This document shows, in pieces, positions 1-9,201 of a stretch of 34,867 bases of DNA. The position numbers were made by a program, and so were the translations under genes. The notes beneath the pieces were generated by a model, which saw only the letters and a program-made list of their open reading frames with translations, was not told the DNA's origin and did no database searches. Position 1 is the first letter of the stretch, and the number at the start of each line of letters is the position of its first letter. The stretch lies in assembly GCA_947460245.1 (NCBI GenBank), contig CANHGL010000018.1:1-34867 (forward strand), given 5' to 3'. This DNA comes from Sphingobacteriales bacterium. Lineage in GTDB: Bacteria; Bacteroidota; Bacteroidia; Chitinophagales; JADIYW01.

Positions 1-3000
1 CATGATGGCGCAGCTGGTGGAACAGGAGGTAGTGGAAGTACTACAGATACTGGAACTAAATCCGGTGGCGGTGGCGGAAGTGGAAATTCAAATATCTGGG
101 GAGCAAATGGAGGTAATGGAGGCGCTGGAGGTGGAACTTGTGGGAATAGCTGCGGAAATGCAGGCATTGCTGGTTCTACAGGGGGTAACTCCGGTGGAGC
201 GGGTGGTAATTCAGGTGCTGGGACAAGTACAGGATCCAATTGTAGCAGGGGGAACGGAACAAATGGTTCAGCAGGAACTGGTTATACAACTACCACTATA
301 AATACTCCAGGCGTGAATGGAGGAACCTCTACGCTGACTCCATCATATAGCACATATTTTACCCCAGCTGGTCAAGGTGCCCAAGGTGGACATGGCAGAG
401 CTGGCGGCGGCGGTGGCGGCGGCGGTGCAAGTAGGGGTGAGAGTAGAGGTACATTTTCTCTTTGTCTTGCAAATTCAGGTAATGGCGGTGGCGGTGGCGG
501 GCAAGGTGGCGGTGGCGGCCAAGGTGGCTTTGGTGGTAATGGCGGTGGCGGTACATTTGCTATTTATATAAACAATTCTAATACTGGTGCTGTAATTTCA
601 AATACTGCTTTAAGTGCAGGTACTGCAGGAGTTGGAGGTACGGGTGGAAATGGTGGAAACGGTGGAACCGGTGGTGCAGGTGGAAATGGCCCCAATACCA
701 ATTCTGGAGATAGAGGAGATGCAGGTGATGGCGGAGCAGGTGGTAATGGTGCAAAAGGTGGTACTGGTGAAAATGGTGCAAATGGGGTGTCTGCCCAAAT
801 GGCTAAAGATGGTGTTACCTCTTCCCCAAGCGTAGCAATACCTTCCACACCGGTGGTTGCAATTACCTATAATAACAACATGAAGATTTGTAAAAATTCA
901 GTAGTGCAAATCGATAAAATATCAGGAACAGGAAACTGGACTTTGCCGGGTAATTTCGATTATGTAAAATTTGAAAATTCAGCAATAGCTTCTGAATATA
1001 GCTCTACATCTACCAAGGCATTAATTTATGCTACGAACAACAATAATGCATATTATGATTTAGTTTCTGGTGCAGTTACTTATCCTAAATATTTGGAATT
1101 AACCGCTGATAGTCGTCCATTGCCTGTTGCTTCTATTACTGCAACAGATGGTTCTGCTTTACCGGATTCCAATAGAATTTGCGTTGGTGCTTCTGTTAAA
1201 GGATCAAATAGTGTTTCTTTTGGAACAAAAGTAGAATATAAATGGGAAGTGTATAGCGGCTTATCTGCGCCAACTAATGAAACTTCACCAGGAAGTACAG
1301 TGTTTACATCAAGTTTGGCAACTCCAATCTTTGGTGCATTCAATACACCCGGAAGGTATACCGTTCGTTATCAGGAACGAGATTTATGCTGTGGCTGGTC
1401 TATTCCTGTATTTAATGTTATAGTGGTAGAGCCTCAGCCGGGAACACCAACAGCAACAAAGAATCCGAATATAGATTCTTTATGTGAGGGAGAAACACTA
1501 ACGCTGAATTCGCCAACATCACCAAGTGGTGGTGCTGGTACATGTAATGTAGAATATAGATATACTACGAATAATGGTGGCGCATGGACAAGTTGGGGAA
1601 CGACCGTTCCAAGCTTTACTTCTGCTCCGGGTATTAACGTGATTGAAATGCGTACGAATTGCTCAGGTTTAGGTTGTGATATAAGTCCTAGCTCATCTTA
1701 TTCTTGGTATGTGGCGCAAGATCCACAAACTCCATCTGCAACAAAATCACCGGATGCGGGTGTGGTTTGTGCCGGAGCAAAACTTGAATTAATTGATTCA
1801 ACCATTGCACCTGGTGGTGTTGGTGGTTGTAACATCGAATATAGATATACCAAAGACAGTGGTGCAACCTGGTCTGCTTGGAGTATTATCGTTCCAAGAT
1901 TTGAAGCAATTATTGGTACGAGTATTATTGAGATGCGTACGAATTGTGGAGGCTTTGGTTGTGATATCAGCGGAACTGCTTCATTCTCTTGGCTGGTCGT
2001 AGCTGATCCGGTGATTTCTATTGCTTCAAATGAGGTGATATGTTATGGAAATACTGCTACAATAACCGCAACAGTTTCAGGAGGAACTGGAACCAATAGC
2101 ATTCAATGGCAGTCGAGTCTAACAGGCCTGGCGCCGTGGTCGAATGTTGGTACGGATAGTTCTTTTTATACTACTGATTCTTTAACACAAACTACCTATT
2201 ATAGAGCTTTATATTCTTCTACCGGAATCGAATGTGGTCTTGCTACTTCTAATACTATCGTAAAAGAGGTAAATGATATTACAGCCGGTATAGTTGCAGG
2301 AGATCAAAGTATATGTTCCGGTGGTGATCCTGTAGCCTTTACAGAAGTGGTAACACCTTCTGCCAGTTTAGGTACAGTTAGCTATCAGTGGCAGAGCTCA
2401 ACGGATTCTGGTTGTACTATAGGATTCACAGATATCGCAGGTGCTACATCCGCTACTTATGATGTGCCGGCAGGTTTAACAACAACAACTTATTTCAGAA
2501 GAATAGATACCTCTAACTATAGCGGATCGTCATGTACGTCCACTACTAATTGTATCACGGTTACAGTAGTTCCGGACCCTACCTGGGCAACGGATACGGT
2601 ATATCCAACTATAGTTTGTTTGGGTGGAAGTATTTCTTTCTCTGCTTCAGTCTCTGGCGGATTAGGAGGCTCGGTGAGCTGGATACGTGCTACTGCCCCT
2701 GGTGGGGTTGGTGATACGGTTACTTCGGCAGATACGCCTACTGCTTTGGGAACTTATTATTACAGACCAGTTTATATTCCGTCTGTATCAGGTTGTGATT
2801 TGGTAGATGGTTTGGAGACTTCAGTTTTAGTAGGGGATACCCTGGCTCCGGTATTCATTACGGTGGCAGATACTGTTGTAGAATGCTCGGTGACAGTAAT
2901 CGCGCCAACTACAACAGATAATTGTGCAGGTACTTTAACAGCTACTACAACAGATTCTACAACGTATACAACACAAGGTACACGAACGATTACCTGGGTA

Positions 3001-5502
3001 TTTGATGACAGCAGTGGTAATACAACTTCGGTTACGCAAAATGTAATTGTGAAAGATACCACAGCGCCGGTTAAACCGGTACTTGCTGATGTATATGGTG
3101 AGTGTTCTGCAACTGTAACAGCACCGACTACAACAGATAACTGTTCGGGTACATTAACAGGTACAACGTCAGATTCTACTTCCTATACTACACAAGGAAC
3201 ACGGGTAATAACATGGACTTTTGATGATGGAAACGGTAATACAACCACAGCCACACAAAATGTAATTGTAAAAGATACCACATTGCCGACGGTTATATCT
3301 GTTCCGGATGTGCTTGCTGCTTGTTCTACAACGGTGATTACTCCGGTAGCTTCAGATAACTGTATAGGTTTAGTAATAGGAACTACCACAAACCCTACAA
3401 CATATAATACACAAGGTACTTTTGTGATTACATGGACATTCAATGATGGACATGGAAATATCAAAACAGTTAATCAGAATGTAACGATAAAAGATAGTAT
3501 TGCACCGGTATTGCCTGTTATAACAGATACTATTGGCGGGTGCGTTGTAACGATAACACCTCCAGTTGCACAAGATAATTGTGCAGGACCGGTTACGGCT
3601 ACTACTACAGATTCAACTACCTATACGGTGGAGGGAACATATACTATTCACTGGACCTTTAATGATGGTAATGGCAATATTGCTATTGATTCACAAACTG
3701 TTACAGTAAGATATACGCAGCCTCCAACAGGGTTAGCTAACCAAGTGAGATGCGGTGATGGTAACGTTACCTTCACTGTAAACGATCCAGGTGTTGGATT
3801 AACTGTAGAGTGGTCTACAGATGGTATTACCAATAATGACGGTACAGGGATCAGTAAAACTAAATTTGTTGCGGTAGGTGCTCCTATTACAGAGTACGTT
3901 AGAATTGTAACTGATGCTACAGGTTGTAAGAGTGATTTCATTTCTGCAACGGGAACAGCCAATGTTATTCCTGTATTGCCAACTGGCTTGACTGATCAGG
4001 CAAGATGTGGGGATGGCAATGTTACTTTTACGGTAAATGATCCGGGTGCAGGCTATACAATTGAGTGGTCTACAAATGGCGTAACGAATAATGATGGTAC
4101 CGGATTGTCAAAAATTAAGCTGGTGAGAGTAGGTTCTCCGGTTACGGTATATGCCAGAGTGAGTGATAACATTACGGGATGTAAGAGTGCATTTGTTTCT
4201 GCAAGTGGAACTGCGAATGAGATTCCTGCTACACCTGTGGTGACCAATAATCAGACTACCTGTGGTGCGGGAGATATCACCTTTACGGTGGCTGATCCTG
4301 GACCGGGTTATACTGTAGAGTGGTCAACAGATGGAGTAACGAATAATGACGGAACCGGATTAACTAAGGTAAAGACCATTGTTGCTGGTGCTACGATTGT
4401 TGAGTATGTGCGGATTAGAAATAATATTACAGGATGTACAACTGCGTTTATTTTGGTAACAGGATCATCCAGGCTTACTCCTCCACTTCCAACGGGTTTA
4501 ACAGACCAGTTCAGGTGTGGTGATGGTAATGTAAGATTCTTTGTTTATGATACAGTTTCCAGATTCACTATGGAATGGTCTACAGATGGCATCACCAATA
4601 ATGATGGTACCGGTGCAACTGCCACTAAGTTTGTTGCTGTAGGTTCTCCTATAACAGAATATGTTCGGGTAAGAGATAATAGAACCGGATGTTACAGTGC
4701 ATTTATTTCAGCTATAGGTACAGCTGTAGGAACACCGGCATTCCCTACAGGACTTACAGATCAGGTGATTTGTAGAAGTGGAAGGGTAACCTTCTCTGTC
4801 AATGATCCTGGTCCTGGATTTACCGTGCAGTGGTCTACGGATGGCAGAAGAAATAATGACGGAACCGGATTGCAGAAAATCAAGTGGGTAAACGCTGGTT
4901 CACCAATTGTTGAGTATGTAAGAATAGTAAATGATAACGCAGGATGTAATAGTGAGTATGTTTCAGCAATCGGAAGAGTAAAAGATTCCCTTGCTCCTCA
5001 AACACCAGTGCTTGCAGATATTTCAGTAGAATGTTCTGCTGTCGTTCCGGTGCCTACAACATCAGATGATTGCATTGCTTCAGTGAGTGGAACTACAATA
5101 GATTCTACGGTTTACACCAGTGAAGGTGTTCGTGTTATTCATTGGAATTTCGATGATGGAAGCGGTAATACCACTTCTGCGAATCAAAATGTAAATGTTA
5201 TTAACTGTACGGTAACAGCTATTATTAACAGCACTACTTTTGAAGATGAATTGTATCAGAATATTCCAAATCCGTTCAATGGAACTTCTAAAATCACCTT
5301 TAAACTGAAAAGCAAAGGTGTTATCAAGTTAGCCTTGTATAACAGTACCGGTCAGGTTGTTAAGGTATTAGCAGAGGGTTACTATACTCCGGGTACATAC
5401 AATGTATTTTTAGATGCATCTGTTTATCCGGCTGGAAGTTATTATTATACCCTTCAGTTATCTTCTAAACTATTGGTTAAGAAGATGCAGATTATTAAGT
5501 AA
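1..5502 (+). CDS. Giant T9SS-secreted repetitive surface protein (5' end outside window)
   Basis: The frame is open from base 1, so the start lies left of the window; 1833 residues are visible. Domains in order: a Gly/Asn/Ala-rich low-complexity region (about residues 1-275); Ig/PKD-like modules, including two related copies with a conserved IEMRTNC motif (about 480-670); four tandem 73-residue HYR-like units (bases 2836-3711, each with a DNC and a W-x-F-D/N-D-G/S-x-GN motif); five tandem 85-residue units (3724-4983, most starting PTGL-x-x-Q and carrying NNDGTG); a fifth HYR-like unit (4984-5202); and a type A T9SS sorting domain (about 5240-5499, NIPNPFN, then a terminal KKMQIIK). Such proteins cross the outer membrane through the type IX system and are anchored or released at the surface. 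An adhesin or matrix role is inferred from architecture only. An intrinsic terminator follows. The C-terminal domain is clear; the function is not. Confidence 0.85.
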   Translation, partial: HDGAAGGTGGSGSTTDTGTKSGGGGGSGNSNIWGANGGNGGAGGGTCGNSCGNAGIAGSTGGNSGGAGGNSGAGTSTGSNCSRGNGTNGSAGTGYTTTTINTPGVNGGTSTLTPSYSTYFTPAGQGAQGGHGRAGGGGGGGGASRGESRGTFSLCLANSGNGGGGGGQGGGGGQGGFGGNGGGGTFAIYINNSNTGAVISNTALSAGTAGVGGTGGNGGNGGTGGAGGNGPNTNSGDRGDAGDGGAGGNGAKGGTGENGANGVSAQMAKDGVTSSPSVAIPSTPVVAITYNNNMKICKNSVVQIDKISGTGNWTLPGNFDYVKFENSAIASEYSSTSTKALIYATNNNNAYYDLVSGAVTYPKYLELTADSRPLPVASITATDGSALPDSNRICVGASVKGSNSVSFGTKVEYKWEVYSGLSAPTNETSPGSTVFTSSLATPIFGAFNTPGRYTVRYQERDLCCGWSIPVFNVIVVEPQPGTPTATKNPNIDSLCEGETLTLNSPTSPSGGAGTCNVEYRYTTNNGGAWTSWGTTVPSFTSAPGINVIEMRTNCSGLGCDISPSSSYSWYVAQDPQTPSATKSPDAGVVCAGAKLELIDSTIAPGGVGGCNIEYRYTKDSGATWSAWSIIVPRFEAIIGTSIIEMRTNCGGFGCDISGTASFSWLVVADPVISIASNEVICYGNTATITATVSGGTGTNSIQWQSSLTGLAPWSNVGTDSSFYTTDSLTQTTYYRALYSSTGIECGLATSNTIVKEVNDITAGIVAGDQSICSGGDPVAFTEVVTPSASLGTVSYQWQSSTDSGCTIGFTDIAGATSATYDVPAGLTTTTYFRRIDTSNYSGSSCTSTTNCITVTVVPDPTWATDTVYPTIVCLGGSISFSASVSGGLGGSVSWIRATAPGGVGDTVTSADTPTALGTYYYRPVYIPSVSGCDLVDGLETSVLVGDTLAPVFITVADTVVECSVTVIAPTTTDNCAGTLTATTTDSTTYTTQGTRTITWVFDDSSGNTTSVTQNVIVKDTTAPVKPVLADVYGECSATVTAPTTTDNCSGTLTGTTSDSTSYTTQGTRVITWTFDDGNGNTTTATQNVIVKDTTLPTVISVPDVLAACSTTVITPVASDNCIGLVIGTTTNPTTYNTQGTFVITWTFNDGHGNIKTVNQNVTIKDSIAPVLPVITDTIGGCVVTITPPVAQDNCAGPVTATTTDSTTYTVEGTYTIHWTFNDGNGNIAIDSQTVTVRYTQPPTGLANQVRCGDGNVTFTVNDPGVGLTVEWSTDGITNNDGTGISKTKFVAVGAPITEYVRIVTDATGCKSDFISATGTANVIPVLPTGLTDQARCGDGNVTFTVNDPGAGYTIEWSTNGVTNNDGTGLSKIKLVRVGSPVTVYARVSDNITGCKSAFVSASGTANEIPATPVVTNNQTTCGAGDITFTVADPGPGYTVEWSTDGVTNNDGTGLTKVKTIVAGATIVEYVRIRNNITGCTTAFILVTGSSRLTPPLPTGLTDQFRCGDGNVRFFVYDTVSRFTMEWSTDGITNNDGTGATATKFVAVGSPITEYVRVRDNRTGCYSAFISAIGTAVGTPAFPTGLTDQVICRSGRVTFSVNDPGPGFTVQWSTDGRRNNDGTGLQKIKWVNAGSPIVEYVRIVNDNAGCNSEYVSAIGRVKDSLAPQTPVLADISVECSAVVPVPTTSDDCIASVSGTTIDSTVYTSEGVRVIHWNFDDGSGNTTSANQNVNVINCTVTAIINSTTFEDELYQNIPNPFNGTSKITFKLKSKGVIKLALYNSTGQVVKVLAEGYYTPGTYNVFLDASVYPAGSYYYTLQLSSKLLVKKMQIIK

Positions 5503-5520
5503 GATTTAATTACTTATTGA

Positions 5521-5552
5521 AAAAAGCCCCTATGGAACCATAGGGGCTTTTT
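5521..5552 (+). terminator. Intrinsic terminator of the giant surface-protein gene
   Basis: A perfect 10-bp stem (GCCCCTATGG / CCATAGGGGC) with a minimal AA loop is flanked by an A-run on the left and a T-run on the right, about 17 bases after the stop codon. The A/T flanks make it potentially bidirectional, but only the plus-strand gene reads into it. Confidence 0.9.
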
Positions 5553-5915
5553 TATTTATCCTTCATCCACTTTTTAAAATGGCATTCTAGAGGTCAATTT
5601 TGCTTAAAAAATACTACAAAAGACAGCTGTCACAAAAATTAAGGTAAAATAATTATAAAATAATGATAATCAATACTTAATGTTTTTAATTATAGGTATA
5701 GCATGTCACATAAATACGTCTATAGTTTATATAAGTGACAGATAAAAACTACAAATTTGAATTACCCTATTGAAACATAATTTATGAAACCCGAAAATAC
5801 ACCCTTTGATTTGCTTACATCGTTGCCATCTGGCAACTCAATTGGTATAACTATTACTCTTCCTCCAACAGGCTTAAGTTTAGTATTCATTAAAAACAAT
5901 TTAAACCCATTTATT
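5553..5915. promoter_or_regulatory. Long AT-rich leader with TGTCAC sites and inverted repeats, no gene
   Basis: This 363-bp stretch before the small T9SS-tail gene has no convincing gene. TGTCAC occurs at 5628-5633 and 5704-5709, the latter facing an inverted GTGACA at 5735-5740 (26-bp spacer). A short perfect hairpin, GTTGCC-atct-GGCAAC, lies at 5822-5837. No exact TAnnTTTG -7 box was found; the closest is CAAATTTG near 5752. The reading frame of the next gene is open from an ATG at 5784, but its signal peptide starts at 5916, so this part is more likely untranslated leader. Confidence 0.35.
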
Positions 5916-6320
5916 ATGAGAACAAAACTATTAAAAGCCTTTTTTGCTTTCTTGTTAATCAATTCTTTTGGAAATGTGCATGCGCAAAGTGATCTTATCG
6001 CTATGAACACTGTATCCGGTAAAAGCAGTACCGTTGATTTGTACAGTTCCAATGAAAAAATCCTTATCAGTGATTTTAAGAGAGCCATTGGTTCAGAAGA
6101 AGTTGCATCGGTGATTTCTGTAAAAGCAGAAGATCCAATTATGATGAATGTCAGGGTCTTTAATACAGCAGGAGATTTGGCTAAAGAAGAAATTCATTCA
6201 TTGCAGAGCGGACTAACCGATCTTAATGTTGATTTAAGTAATCTTTCTCAAGGAGTGTACATGATCCAGTTTTATACCAAGGATGGTAGCGCATTGAGAA
6301 GATTTATAAAGTATAACTAA
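5916..6320 (+). CDS. Small exported protein made almost only of a T9SS sorting-domain-like module
   Basis: 134 residues. The start at 5916 is chosen because a textbook signal peptide begins there (MRTKLLKAFFAFLLINSF..HAQ, cleavage after about residue 24); an in-frame ATG at 5784 would bury it behind 44 residues. The last ~65 residues look like a type A T9SS C-terminal domain: beta-rich, with FNTAGDLAKEE, then LSQGVYMIQFYTKDG and a basic RRFIKYN end. Between signal and tail there are only about 45 residues, so no room for a normal cargo domain. It could be a truncated cargo, a minimal surface-displayed peptide, or a free CTD-like protein working near the T9SS or the large cargo encoded upstream. 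The gene stands alone, with its own leader and a terminator. Confidence 0.75.
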   Translation: MRTKLLKAFFAFLLINSFGNVHAQSDLIAMNTVSGKSSTVDLYSSNEKILISDFKRAIGSEEVASVISVKAEDPIMMNVRVFNTAGDLAKEEIHSLQSGLTDLNVDLSNLSQGVYMIQFYTKDGSALRRFIKYN

Positions 6321-6448
6321 GAACCCGATAGAACCTAAGCTACAGAAACAAACCCCAAGAAACAAACCCTTTTTAAGTCAACTTTAGAGTTGCAATAACA
6401 TACATACTTTATAACCTAATCACTTCTTATATTTAAAAGAGAAGCAAT

Positions 6449-6480
6449 AAAAAAAGCCCCGAGTATTCGGGGCTTTTTTT
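6449..6480. terminator. Bidirectional terminator between convergent genes
   Basis: An A7 run, stem GCCCCGA / TCGGGGC with loop GTAT, then a T7 run. It sits between the plus-strand small T9SS-tail gene and the minus-strand peptidase stop at 6499, so it can serve both transcripts. Confidence 0.88.
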
Positions 6481-6498
6481 ATTAGAGATTATGGCGTT

Positions 6499-8571
6499 TT
6501 ACCACATCTTTGCTCTTTCTTCTTCCTTGTTATACATGATATCTCCGGTCTTTACATTAAATGCATTATGGAAATCCGGAAGGTTGCTTAACACACCATT
6601 CACTCTATATTTAGCAGGAGAGTGTTCATTAGAAAGGATCTGCATACGCATAGACTCCGGTCTCATATTGGTTCTCCAGATAATAGCATAGTTAATAAAG
6701 AAACGCTGTTCAGGGGTTAAACCACTGATTAATTTAGCATCCTTACCAACAGCCTTCTTAAGTGCATTTAAGCTGATAATCATTCCGCCTAAGTCTGCAA
6801 TGTTCTCACCAAGGGTTAGTTCTCCATTTACGTAGATGCTATCTTCCGGAAAAGGAGAATATTTATTGTACTGCTTTACAAACTTATCTGTATATCCTTC
6901 GTAATTCTTTTTGTCTTCTTCTGTCCACCAGTTTTTTAAATTACCTTCTGCATCGTACTGACTGCCCTGGTCGTCAAATCCATGTGTGATTTCATGACCG
7001 ATAACCATTCCGATTCCTCCGTAATTTACAGCATCATCTCCATTTTCATAGAAGAAAGGTGGCTGTAAGATTGCAGCAGGGAAAACGATTTCATTGATTA
7101 AAGGATTATAATACGCATTAACAGTTTGAGGAGCCATTCCCCACTCTGTTCTGTCTATTTTATCTTTACCTAGTCGTGCTAGTGTTCTTAAATTTTCTGC
7201 GTAAGAGCAGTTTAATACATTGGAAACATAAGGCTGATTGCTTACATCTGTATTTTCATACGTCCACCATTTATCAGGGTAGCCAATTTTTACATCTATT
7301 TTTTCTAATTTTTCTAAAGCCTTTGCTTTAGTAGCATCGCCCATCCAGGTTAAACTCTTTAAGCGTTCTGCTAAAGACGCTCTGATATTTTCCACTAAAT
7401 CCAGAGCACGTTTTTTTGCAACAGAGGAGAATTTAGTTTTTACATATTCTTGTCCAATCAAGTCTCTAAGTAAGTCTTCAGAAACACCTGATACCCTTTT
7501 CCACCTGGCTTCCATGGTCTTTGCACCACTTAGCATTTTACCAAAGAAGTTGAATCTGGTATTTACAATGCTGTTGTTCAAGTATCTTGCATTGCTGTTA
7601 ATGATATGGAATTGCTGATAAGATACCCATTTGTCGTGTGGGATGGCCGCTAAAAGACTGTCTAGTGCCTTAAAGAATGATGGCTGGCCAACTACCACTT
7701 CTTTAGGTGTTGCTTTCATCTCCCCGAAAAATGCATCCCAATCAAAGTTGGTATATTCAGCTTTTAATTTTTCAATAGTGTAGAGATTGTAATTCTTTTC
7801 AGGATCTCTTAATTCAACTCTTGAGAACGATGCATTAGCAATAGCCATTTCTACTTCCATTACATTATCTGCTTGTCTTTCTGCAGAAATTCCATTATTA
7901 AGAGAGGTGATTTGGAATATATTAGTGATATATTTTTTATACCCTTCTAATGTCTTCTTGGATTTCTCATCTGTACGGAAATAAAAGTCTTTATCAGGTA
8001 ATCCTAATCCACCTTGCCCAATGTACATAATATAACGGGAGGAGTTTTTAGCATCCACGTCCACATAATAACCAATTGGTGTATTGATATTGCGAAGTTG
8101 TAATACAGCCATAGTCTTTGCTATATCTTTTGATGTTGCTGCATCTTGTACGGCATTCAAAAAAGGAAGCAAGGGTTTTATTCCAGCTTTCTCAATCATA
8201 ACGGTATCCATAGCACTTCTGTAAAAATCTCCCAAAATTTGAAGATTAGAACCTTTTGCCGCTGTTTTTTGGCGGGTAGCATTTTCTAGAATTTTCTTTA
8301 CAGTGATTTTACTCTGCTCATTCAAAACATCAAACATTCCGTAATTAGATTTATCAGAAGGTATTGGGTTGGCTTTGCTCCACTTTTGATTTACATATTC
8401 GTAAAAATCTTCTGAAGCTTTAATGGTACTGCTGAATTCTGCTGTCTTGATGGCAACGTCTTTAGCTGGAGCACTTGACTTTGAATTTGCAACAGAAGTG
8501 TTGCTTGCTGCATGACTATTACATACAGCTGCCGATAGTATTACCGGTAAAAAGAAATATTTAAGATGCAT
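6499..8571 (-). CDS. M13 family zinc metallopeptidase (neprilysin/PepO type), exported
   Basis: 690 residues, the usual length for bacterial M13 enzymes, which cut peptides in the cell envelope. A hydrophobic signal peptide (about residues 1-21, ending NSHA) is followed by a short Ser/Lys/Ala-rich linker and then the M13 N-terminal domain (starting near FYEYVNQKW at 56-64). The catalytic half has the substrate-binding motif NAYYNP (485-490), the zinc motif HEITH (526-530) and ENIAD (589-593), whose Glu is the third zinc ligand. It ends in MW, matching the family's conserved terminal Trp. A TAATTTTG -7 box lies just upstream. It is probably monocistronic: the next minus-strand gene ends 83 bp upstream. 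A Cys in the signal peptide lacks a normal lipobox context, so a soluble periplasmic protein is more likely than a lipoprotein. Confidence 0.95.
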   Translation of the reverse strand: MHLKYFFLPVILSAAVCNSHAASNTSVANSKSSAPAKDVAIKTAEFSSTIKASEDFYEYVNQKWSKANPIPSDKSNYGMFDVLNEQSKITVKKILENATRQKTAAKGSNLQILGDFYRSAMDTVMIEKAGIKPLLPFLNAVQDAATSKDIAKTMAVLQLRNINTPIGYYVDVDAKNSSRYIMYIGQGGLGLPDKDFYFRTDEKSKKTLEGYKKYITNIFQITSLNNGISAERQADNVMEVEMAIANASFSRVELRDPEKNYNLYTIEKLKAEYTNFDWDAFFGEMKATPKEVVVGQPSFFKALDSLLAAIPHDKWVSYQQFHIINSNARYLNNSIVNTRFNFFGKMLSGAKTMEARWKRVSGVSEDLLRDLIGQEYVKTKFSSVAKKRALDLVENIRASLAERLKSLTWMGDATKAKALEKLEKIDVKIGYPDKWWTYENTDVSNQPYVSNVLNCSYAENLRTLARLGKDKIDRTEWGMAPQTVNAYYNPLINEIVFPAAILQPPFFYENGDDAVNYGGIGMVIGHEITHGFDDQGSQYDAEGNLKNWWTEEDKKNYEGYTDKFVKQYNKYSPFPEDSIYVNGELTLGENIADLGGMIISLNALKKAVGKDAKLISGLTPEQRFFINYAIIWRTNMRPESMRMQILSNEHSPAKYRVNGVLSNLPDFHNAFNVKTGDIMYNKEEERAKMW

Positions 8572-8588
8572 ATTGATTTTTTATGGCA

Positions 8589-8596
8589 CAAAATTA
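8589..8596 (-). promoter_or_regulatory. Bacteroidota -7 box for the M13 peptidase gene
   Basis: On the minus strand this reads TAATTTTG, an exact TAnnTTTG match, 17 bases upstream of the ATG. Transcription would start around 8582, giving a leader of about 10 bases. No clear -33 TTG was located. Confidence 0.5.
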
Positions 8597-8654
8597 GCAG
8601 AAAGAACGGATTTGACCATATCATTCCGCTATTAATTTGGTCTTTTAACCTTTG

Positions 8655-9128
8655 TTATCCGTTTTTTCTGGCATAACGCATCCATAAACGTTCATGCAGG
8701 TAATACAAGAATACTTTGGTGATAACTTCTGTGAATCCAATTTTCAGTGCCTTGGAATAGTCGCCTGTCCAGAATAGGGCAATTATTATGGTGTCGAGTG
8801 TGCCGATGATACGCCAGCTAATCCCTTTGATCACGCTGCGTGCGTGTGATTCTTGCCATAAAATATCCTTCTGCTGATAATCTTCTAATGCGGTGGTTGA
8901 CACCTCAGCCTGTGTAGATTTTCTGTGCAGGCCCCATTTGATTCTAAACCAAGCTCTTTCATGCAGGTAATAAAGTATAACTTTTGTAAAAACTTCAGTG
9001 CCTCCAATTTTCAGTGCGCTTCCAATACTACCCGAAAAGAGATAGGATAGCATCATGGTGTCCAAAGTGCCAATGATCCTCCAGGTAACACCTTTTGTTA
9101 GGCTGATAAAGTGTTTATCTTTTTGCAT
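8655..9128 (-). CDS. DUF2061 membrane protein with two tandem copies of the domain
   Basis: 157 residues holding two copies of the same module. Copy 1 (about 9-65) and copy 2 (about 96-152) share the pattern KG(V/I)(T/S)WRIIGTLDT...ALKIG-TEV-TKV-LYYLHER-W, the hallmark of DUF2061 integral membrane proteins. Each copy carries about two hydrophobic segments, suggesting four transmembrane helices in all, joined by a polar linker (66-95) rich in charged residues. Single-domain members are about 60-80 residues, so this is an internal duplication or fusion. The biochemical role of the family is not known to me. In some genomes DUF2061 genes sit near sulfur-assimilation genes, but nothing of that kind is visible here. 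The gene stands alone between the peptidase and the lipoprotein. Confidence 0.85.
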   Translation of the reverse strand: MQKDKHFISLTKGVTWRIIGTLDTMMLSYLFSGSIGSALKIGGTEVFTKVILYYLHERAWFRIKWGLHRKSTQAEVSTTALEDYQQKDILWQESHARSVIKGISWRIIGTLDTIIIALFWTGDYSKALKIGFTEVITKVFLYYLHERLWMRYARKNG

Positions 9129-9201
9129 TTGATCAAAGTTCGGATAGAATTAGACTACCCGAAGTTATTAATAAAAACAGAATACTTTAACCAACATTTT
9201 T

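Noticed and set aside
2-301. Open frame on the plus strand at the left edge
   Set aside because: It is an off-frame reading of the Gly-rich repeats; the frame starting at base 1 is continuous with the giant surface protein.
359-848. Several long open frames on both strands over the Gly-rich region
   Set aside because: Low-complexity GGN codons open all frames; products are His/Pro/Val-rich with no domain.
5784-5915. Longer start for the small T9SS-tail protein
   Set aside because: It would place 44 residues ahead of a perfect signal peptide.
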